Source of the DNA: CAZSWS01 sp964610765
Lineage (GTDB): Bacteria > Bacteroidota > Bacteroidia > Bacteroidales > Tannerellaceae
DNA: 20,464 nt
Direction: 5' to 3'
NCBI GenBank assembly: GCA_964610765.1
Contig: CAZSWS010000053.1
Coordinates: 1-20,464 of the forward strand
Both the position numbers and the translations under genes were made by a program. The notes under the pieces were generated by a model that was not told the DNA's origin, made no database searches, and worked only from the letters and a program-made list of their open reading frames with translations. Shown here in pieces: positions 15,462-20,464 of the stretch. Numbering within the stretch: position 1 is the first letter of the stretch; each line of letters begins with the position of its first letter.

Positions 15462-17015
15462 TTATTCAAAAGATCCCATTCGCAATGCGTTTACTTCCAT
15501 TTCAGAAAGGTAGCGCCATTTTCCACGAGGAAGATTCTTTTTAGTTAGTCCTGCAAAATAAACACGATCTAGTTTGATTACATGATATCCTAATGATTCA
15601 AACATACGTCTGACGATACGATTCCTTCCGGAGTGTATTTCAATACCAATCTGGCTTTTATCTTCTTCAGTTACGTAACTGATAGCATCAGCATGCACTT
15701 CGCCGTCTTCCAACTCAATGCCGGTAGCTAAGCGTTCCATATCGTCTATAGACACAGCTTTATCTAACCAAACGTGATATATTTTCTTCTTTTTAAATGA
15801 AGGATGCGTTAGCTTGGAAGCCAGGTCTCCATCATTTGTTAGCAAGAGCACCCCTGTTGTATTACGGTCTAGTCTTCCTACCGGATAAATCCGTTCGCTA
15901 CAAGCGTTTTTTACTAAGTCCATAACCGTACGACGATCTTGTGGATCTTCAGAGGTTGTTACTACATTTTTAGGCTTGTTTAGTAGAAGATAGATTTTAC
16001 TTTCTATCTGAACAGGCTTGTCATTATAAGTGACGTTATCTAATCTGGTAATCTTTGTGCCTAATTCAGTAATAACTTGATCGTTTACCTTAATGGCTCC
16101 TGTTTTAATCAGTTCATCAGCTTCTCTACGCGAGCTCACTCCTGCATTTGCAAGAAACTTATTTAAGCGTATAGGCTCGTTAGGATCTGTGACTACCTCT
16201 TTGTATTTAACGGGCTTAGGGAAATCGAACCGTTTTCTGGGTGCAGCAGGTCTGTCGTAGTAAGGCTGGCGTCTGGTGTAGCCGCCGTCTTGTTGACGCT
16301 GGTTATATCCTGAATCTCTATATCCGGAGCTTCTTTGTCTTGAGTCTCTATATCCGGAGTCTCTGTATCCGCTATCTCTATAGTTTGAGTCTCTATAACC
16401 TGTATCTCTCTGTCTAGTGTCTCTGTATCCGGAATCCCTGTATCCACTGTCTCTATACCCTGAATCTCTGTATCCACTGTCCCTGTGTCCGGAGTCTCTA
16501 TACCCGGAGTCTCTTCGATCACGGTAGGGAGTTTGGTAGTTGCCTGACGACCTTTGGTCTCGGTTTGAGTCGTATGGATTGATACGGGCAGACTCTCCAA
16601 CTCTCGGACGTTTACGACGAACGGTCGGTTTGTCTTCTCCGTCGCCTTGTTGACTGTCGAATGGTTGTGTATATCTTTCTCTGTCGTATGGGTTTTGTCC
16701 TCTGCTAGTTGACCCATAGTCTCTACGTTCATATCCGCCTTGCTCATAGTTGTTACCATAAGAGGGGCGATCTTGCATATCCCTGTCTCTGTTAGTAGAA
16801 ATACGTGGACGTGGTGTTCTTCTTGGCAATGAAGAGTACTCATTTCTTTCGTCAGAGCTATACCTGCTTCTGCTCGTTCCTGAGTTACTATATGGCCTTC
16901 TTTCATATCTGTTACCTTCCTCAGGGCTTTCATAGTCCCTTCTAATGCTTGGTATGATTTTTCTTGGACGTTCTTGTTGCTCGTCTTTTTCTTCTGTGTT
17001 CATTTTTTCGTTCAT
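15462..17015 (-). CDS. RsuA/RluB-family pseudouridine synthase with long repetitive N-terminal extension
   Basis: The 517-residue product has two parts. Residues 1 to about 270 are disordered, low-complexity sequence rich in Arg, Tyr, Asp, Ser and Gly, including a run of RDSGY-type pentapeptides (about 167-235). From 280 on is a normal enzyme. It has an S4 RNA-binding domain (EPIRLNKFLANAGVSSRREADELI) and then the RsuA/RluB catalytic domain with Asp383 in VGRLDRNTTGVLLLTNDGD, the nucleophile region that makes pseudouridine, probably in 23S rRNA. RluB is the best guess, but RsuA/RluE/RluF cannot be excluded. The Arg/Tyr-rich tail could bind RNA or ribosomes or drive condensation. Two start codons (Met1 and Met5) are close together. 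The gene follows purB by 46 nt and is probably cotranscribed with it. Confidence 0.9.
   Translation of the reverse strand: MNEKMNTEEKDEQQERPRKIIPSIRRDYESPEEGNRYERRPYSNSGTSRSRYSSDERNEYSSLPRRTPRPRISTNRDRDMQDRPSYGNNYEQGGYERRDYGSTSRGQNPYDRERYTQPFDSQQGDGEDKPTVRRKRPRVGESARINPYDSNRDQRSSGNYQTPYRDRRDSGYRDSGHRDSGYRDSGYRDSGYRDSGYRDTRQRDTGYRDSNYRDSGYRDSGYRDSRQRSSGYRDSGYNQRQQDGGYTRRQPYYDRPAAPRKRFDFPKPVKYKEVVTDPNEPIRLNKFLANAGVSSRREADELIKTGAIKVNDQVITELGTKITRLDNVTYNDKPVQIESKIYLLLNKPKNVVTTSEDPQDRRTVMDLVKNACSERIYPVGRLDRNTTGVLLLTNDGDLASKLTHPSFKKKKIYHVWLDKAVSIDDMERLATGIELEDGEVHADAISYVTEEDKSQIGIEIHSGRNRIVRRMFESLGYHVIKLDRVYFAGLTKKNLPRGKWRYLSEMEVNALRMGSFE
16311..16516 (-). repeat. Degenerate 15-bp tandem repeat encoding RDSGY pentapeptides
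   Basis: Roughly a dozen 15-base units inside the pseudouridine synthase gene encode RDSGY and variants (RDSGH, RDTGY, RDSNY, RQRDT, RQRSS). Because the unit is a multiple of three, gain or loss of copies keeps the reading frame. Copies differ at third positions, so the array looks old rather than freshly expanded. Confidence 0.85.
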
Positions 17016-17061
17016 TTTTTTTAATACTTGCCTTGTAATCTCACGATCACAAATTTTAAAT

Positions 17062-18408
17062 TCATTTAATTCCTAGATAGTTTTTTGGTGTAATACTTTT
17101 TAATTCTTCTTTTACCGAATCGCTCATGTTTAAAGTTTCAATAAATGCACTTATAGACCCTTCGTTTATTCCTTCATTCGTACGTGTTAGGGCTTTAAGT
17201 GTTTCGTAGGGATTAGGATATCCTTCTCTTCTCAATATAGTTTGTATGGCCTCGGCCACAACAGCCCAGTTATTATCCAGTTCTGCTGATAATGCCTTTT
17301 CATTTAGTAGTAGCTTGTTTATACCTTTAACAATACTGTTTAGTGCAATTCCTGTATGCGCCATCGGAACGCCTACATTTCTTAATACGGTTGAGTCTGT
17401 TAGGTCTCTTTGCTGTCTGGATATAGGAAGCTTCATGCTTAGATGAGTAAGTATGGCGTTAGCTATTCCTAAGTTCCCTTCAGCATTTTCGAAGTCAATG
17501 GGGTTCACCTTATGTGGCATAGCTGATGAACCAACTTCGCCTGCTTTTATTTTTTGTTTGAAATATTCTTTAGATATATATTCCCAAATATCCCGGCAAT
17601 AATCAATCAATATGATATTGATTCTTTTGAGTCCGTCAAATAAAGCCGCCAGGTAGTCGTAGTTAGAGATTTGCGTAGTCCATTGTTCTCGCTCCAATCC
17701 CAAGTATTTATTCACAAACTGATTCCCAAAAGCTTTCCAATCATAGGCAGGGTAAGCAACATGATGGGCATTAAAGTTGCCTGTTGCTCCGCCAAATTTA
17801 GCAGTAATAGGAGTGTCTTTAAGGATAGCCAGCTGTTGTTCTATGCGATATGCAAATACCATCAACTCTTTTCCTAGTCGAGTAGGGGAAGCCGGTTGTC
17901 CATGTGTATGGGCAAGCATCGGTATATCCATCCAGTCATTTGCTTGTTTCTTTAAAAGGTCTATAACCTCTTGCAATTGTGGCAAGTATACGTCATTCAA
18001 CGCATTTTTTATGGATAGAGGTGTGGCGGTGTTGTTAATGTCTTGTGAAGTCAGTCCAAAATGAATAAACTCTTTATACGCAGAGAGTCCCATCGCGTCA
18101 AACTTTTCTTTTAAGAAATACTCAACAGCTTTCACATCATGATTAGTCGTTTGTTCAATCGTTTTAATCTGCGTTGCATCAGCTTCGCTAAAGTCAATGT
18201 AAATGTTTCGTAGTTGTTGGGCAGAAACCTGCTCTTTTGCCGGTTGCAATTGAGGCAACTGTTCGCAAAGAGCGATGAAGTATTCTACTTCAACTAAAAC
18301 CCTATATTTTATGAGTGCATACTCAGAAAAGTAATTTGCTAATTGGCTTGTCTTATCCCTATAACGCCCATCAATGGGTGATATCGCAGTAAGTGTTGAA
18401 AATTTCAT
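17062..18408 (-). CDS. purB: Adenylosuccinate lyase
   Basis: The 448-residue product belongs to the fumarase/aspartase superfamily and matches E. coli PurB (456) in length and wording: an ISPIDGRY opening, HFGLTSQDINNTA, AHTHGQPASPT with catalytic His169, and the signature SSAMPHKVNP with the catalytic loop Ser at 294/295. It acts in the cytosol twice in purine synthesis, splitting SAICAR to AICAR and adenylosuccinate to AMP, releasing fumarate each time. It heads a - strand group with the pseudouridine synthase and asnS. An exact -7 box lies about 170 nt upstream, leaving a long leader with a small hairpin. No known purine riboswitch pattern was recognised in that leader. Confidence 0.97.
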   Translation of the reverse strand: MKFSTLTAISPIDGRYRDKTSQLANYFSEYALIKYRVLVEVEYFIALCEQLPQLQPAKEQVSAQQLRNIYIDFSEADATQIKTIEQTTNHDVKAVEYFLKEKFDAMGLSAYKEFIHFGLTSQDINNTATPLSIKNALNDVYLPQLQEVIDLLKKQANDWMDIPMLAHTHGQPASPTRLGKELMVFAYRIEQQLAILKDTPITAKFGGATGNFNAHHVAYPAYDWKAFGNQFVNKYLGLEREQWTTQISNYDYLAALFDGLKRINIILIDYCRDIWEYISKEYFKQKIKAGEVGSSAMPHKVNPIDFENAEGNLGIANAILTHLSMKLPISRQQRDLTDSTVLRNVGVPMAHTGIALNSIVKGINKLLLNEKALSAELDNNWAVVAEAIQTILRREGYPNPYETLKALTRTNEGINEGSISAFIETLNMSDSVKEELKSITPKNYLGIK

Positions 18409-18579
18409 GTTTGGCTTATTGGCTAAATTGTAAAATCTACTCTGTTCAAATTATTTTATCCGCCAGGTCTTTTATAAAGCGGATCTTATTATCTCTTTTG
18501 TTCGAAGCTATTAACTTAAAAAATACTGTTTACAGAATATCACTATTCTTTATTTTATCTTTTAATACGAATTATGCTA

Positions 18580-18587
18580 CAAAGATA
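18580..18587 (-). promoter_or_regulatory. Putative -7 box of the purB promoter
   Basis: On the - strand the box reads TATCTTTG, an exact match to the Bacteroides TAnnTTTG element. At the expected -33 distance there is only a T-rich stretch (GGTTTTTTTC). Transcription would start near 18573, giving a purB leader of about 165 nt. Confidence 0.45.
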
Positions 18588-18697
18588 GTGCTTTTTGAAG
18601 AAAAAAACCTATTAATTATGTCTATTAGAGCATTATGTCTGATAAAAAATGTAAAAAATATTTTAAGCAAGAGAGGCGTAGTGTGCCGTTGGGGTTG

Positions 18698-18729
18698 TTT
18701 GTGAAAATAGCGTGAGGAGTCCGATTTTG
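18698..18729 (+). promoter_or_regulatory. Possible promoter of the nucleoside kinase gene
   Basis: TTTG (18698-18701), 20 nt, then CGATTTTG (18722-18729). This has the -33 box, the spacing and the TTTG half of the -7 box, but lacks the leading TA. A second candidate -7 box, TATCTTTA (18742-18749), has no partner at the right distance. Confidence 0.25.
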
Positions 18730-18777
18730 ACGATTTATTCTTATCTTTAGGTTTATTCATTTGTAAAATCAATATCT

Positions 18778-20445
18778 ATGAGTCATACTATCAATGTTTA
18801 CTGTAAAAATCTAGCTACACATACGCATGTGCCTGCAGGAAAAACTTTATTGGAAATATACGAGCATCTAGGTTTGCAATTAGGTCATCGTCCGTTATGT
18901 GCACTGGTGAATAATAGACCTAAAGGTCTGACACATCGTTTTTGGGACTCAATGGATGTGGAGTTTTTTGATATAACATCCATTCATGGTTATCGGGTCT
19001 ATGTTCGTTCGCTGAGCTTTATTTTATCAAAAGCAGCTAATGAATTATTTCCTGAGCTAAAACTAAATTTAGAGCATCCGGTTTCTAACGGATATTTCTG
19101 TGCATTAGCCAGTGGCGAAGAGATAGACGCAGATAAAATCTTACAGATTAAGAACCGTATGTTGGAAATTATTCGTCAAGACCTACCTTTTAATCAGGTA
19201 TATATCCGCACGCCGGAAGCTGTAAAGCTATTTAAGGAACAAGGAATGTTTGACAAGGCACTTTTGCTTGAGACAGCCGGAATGCCTTATACGACCTATT
19301 ATGAAATGGATGGTTATAGCAACTATTTCTACGGATGCTTAGCTCCCTCTACCGGTTATATACAGGACTTTGATTTAGTGCCTTATTTTCACGGTATATT
19401 ATTACGCGTAACTAATCCGGATAACCCCTCCGAACTAAAACCATTTGTTCAGCAAGATAAAATGTTCAATGCTTATAAAGAACATCTTACCCTGCTTCGT
19501 ACATTGGATATGAACGATGTGGGTGATTTAAATTTAGCCATACGAGAAGGACGCTCGCAAGATACGATTATGGTTTCTGAAGCAATGCAAGAAAAACAAA
19601 TAGCTAAAATCGCAGAAGATATTGCAAGAAAATATAAGGAGGGTATACGTATCGTGATGATATCCGGACCTTCTTCTTCAGGCAAGACCACTTTTTCCAA
19701 ACGGTTGAGGGTGCAATTGGCAACGAATCTGCTTCATACCATGGTGATTTCGCTAGATGACTATTATGTCAATCGTGAAGACTCTCCTAAGGACGAAAAC
19801 GGTGAATATGACTTTGAATCTTTATACGCCATTGATCTTCCTTATCTGGATAGCGACTTGAAGAAGCTTATCAGTGGAGAGGAAATCAACATCCCAACCT
19901 ACGATTTTAATACAGGAAAACGTATCTATCGAGGACAACAGCTGAAAATGCAAGATAATACGGTATTAATCATGGAGGGTATTCATGGCTTGAACCCGGA
20001 GTTGACGGCTGATATTCCTGACGAAGCGATATATCGAATTTATGTTTCGGCACTGACTGCTATTTCCCTGGATGGATATAATTGGATACCTACGACTGAC
20101 AATCGACTAATCCGCAGGATGGTGCGTGATTATCAGTTTAGAGGTTATTCTGCGAAAGAAACATTAAGCCGTTGGCCCAGTGTGCGCAGAGGAGAAGATA
20201 AGTGGGTTTTCCCGTTTCAGGAAAATGCAGATGCGATGTTTAATAGCGCTATGATTTATGAAATGGCTGCTCTTAGACGCTTTGCTGAGCCTATACTATT
20301 AGAAGTTTTACCCGCAGATGAAGAAAGCGCCGAGGCATATCGACTCATTAAGCTTTTACAGTATTTCAATTATCTTTCTTTAGAAGGATTGCCGGGAACT
20401 TCCTTGCTACGCGAATTTTTGGGAGGAGGACATTTTAAGTATTAG
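18778..20445 (+). CDS. Uridine-kinase-like nucleoside kinase with ThrRS-like (TGS) N-terminus
   Basis: The 555-residue product joins two parts. Residues 1 to about 250 resemble the N-terminal TGS and second domains of threonyl-tRNA synthetase (INVYCKNLATHTHVPAGKTLLEI; later NGYFCALASGEEIDADKILQIKNRMLEII, a second-domain-like segment). From about 285 comes a P-loop kinase of the uridine kinase/phosphoribulokinase family: Walker A GPSSSGKTT at 297-305, ISLDDYYVNRED as the substrate-side Asp motif, YDFNTG, and VLIMEGIHGLNPEL as the Walker-B-like strand. The tRNA synthetase catalytic domain is absent, so it does not charge tRNA. It probably phosphorylates uridine/cytidine or another nucleoside; the role of the front half is unknown. 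It is divergent from purB and may share control of nucleotide supply. The window ends 19 nt after its stop. Confidence 0.92.
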   Translation: MSHTINVYCKNLATHTHVPAGKTLLEIYEHLGLQLGHRPLCALVNNRPKGLTHRFWDSMDVEFFDITSIHGYRVYVRSLSFILSKAANELFPELKLNLEHPVSNGYFCALASGEEIDADKILQIKNRMLEIIRQDLPFNQVYIRTPEAVKLFKEQGMFDKALLLETAGMPYTTYYEMDGYSNYFYGCLAPSTGYIQDFDLVPYFHGILLRVTNPDNPSELKPFVQQDKMFNAYKEHLTLLRTLDMNDVGDLNLAIREGRSQDTIMVSEAMQEKQIAKIAEDIARKYKEGIRIVMISGPSSSGKTTFSKRLRVQLATNLLHTMVISLDDYYVNREDSPKDENGEYDFESLYAIDLPYLDSDLKKLISGEEINIPTYDFNTGKRIYRGQQLKMQDNTVLIMEGIHGLNPELTADIPDEAIYRIYVSALTAISLDGYNWIPTTDNRLIRRMVRDYQFRGYSAKETLSRWPSVRRGEDKWVFPFQENADAMFNSAMIYEMAALRRFAEPILLEVLPADEESAEAYRLIKLLQYFNYLSLEGLPGTSLLREFLGGGHFKY

Positions 20446-20464
20446 TCCCTTTATATAGCATAAA

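Larger units (their letters stand above)
18409..18777. other. Divergent intergenic region, purB / nucleoside kinase
   Basis: These 369 bases hold no convincing gene. The part next to purB includes an 8-nt tandem repeat (TTGGCTTA at 18411-18418, then TTGGCTAA) and a 6-bp GC-rich stem (ATCCGC 18458-18463 with GCGGAT 18479-18484, 15-nt loop), which would lie in the purB leader. The middle carries the purB -7 box. The part at about 18666-18725 is clearly less AT-rich than its surroundings and contains the possible kinase promoter. Confidence 0.6.

Noticed and set aside
16311..16516. Regular short repeats as a CRISPR array
   Set aside because: Units are 15 bp, contiguous, coding and degenerate, with no unique spacers and no cas genes.
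16193..16933. 246-residue open frame on the - strand rich in Thr/Glu/Asp repeats
   Set aside because: It is the other reading frame of the repetitive tail of the pseudouridine synthase. The periodic codons keep a second frame free of stops, and it has no recognisable domain or own start context.
18409..18580. Purine or PreQ1-type riboswitch in the purB leader
   Set aside because: No conserved junction or loop motifs could be recognised by eye; only a small generic stem is present.
18572..18772. 66-residue - strand and 103-residue + strand (18393-18704) open frames in the purB/kinase gap
   Set aside because: Composition is Lys/Ser/Ile/Phe-biased AT-rich noise, with no domain and no ribosome site; they also cover the predicted promoters.

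Overview
The window reads as chromosomal DNA of a member of the Bacteroidales, most likely Bacteroides or a close relative. The evidence is its AT-rich composition, the near absence of strong Shine-Dalgarno sites, several TAnnTTTG-type -7 promoter boxes, a Bacteroides-style FucI/FucP pair, and gene families (Tat-exported Gfo/Idh/MocA enzymes, SUMF1-like proteins, PorV-like barrels, a nucleoside kinase with a ThrRS-like N-terminus) that are typical of this phylum. The genus is an inference, not a search result. I saw no rRNA, tRNA, CRISPR array, transposase or phage gene.

Region 1 (1-4001, + strand) is a tight run of five genes. It holds the end of a SUMF1/FGE-like gene, a Tat-type Gfo/Idh/MocA oxidoreductase, a Tat-type TIM-barrel sugar isomerase/epimerase (or lyase), a degenerate DUF542/hemerythrin-like protein starting 1 nt after the previous stop, and a LuxR-type regulator with an atypical receiver-like domain. 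The first three look like envelope carbohydrate chemistry; the last two look like a sensor/regulator pair.

Region 2 (4154-5803, + strand) holds oxyR, with both redox cysteines at positions 199 and 208 and a hairpin over its stop codon, followed by a LolD-like ABC ATPase without its permease.

Region 3 (5860-9505, + strand) is a three-gene group. It has a membrane-anchored helix-hairpin-helix (HhH) protein, a PorV/FadL-like outer-membrane barrel, and a 679-residue protein that fuses a periplasmic ComEA-like HhH module to a large predicted outer-membrane barrel. The last two genes overlap by ATGA. I think this is the part of the window most likely to hold an undescribed system. A 15-bp bidirectional terminator closes it against the converging fuc genes.

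Region 4 (9617-13929) is a small L-fucose uptake and isomerisation locus: fucI and fucP on the - strand and a divergent AraC-family regulator on the + strand. Kinase and aldolase genes are absent here. The fucI-fucP gap carries a perfect 10-bp hairpin.

Region 5 (13992-20445) is housekeeping. asnS, an RluB-like pseudouridine synthase with a long Arg/Tyr/Asp/Ser/Gly-repeat tail, and purB lie on the - strand. Divergent from them is a uridine-kinase-like nucleoside kinase with a ThrRS-like N-terminus. Purine synthesis, rRNA modification and tRNA charging are thus grouped, with terminator-like hairpins separating asnS from its neighbours on both sides.
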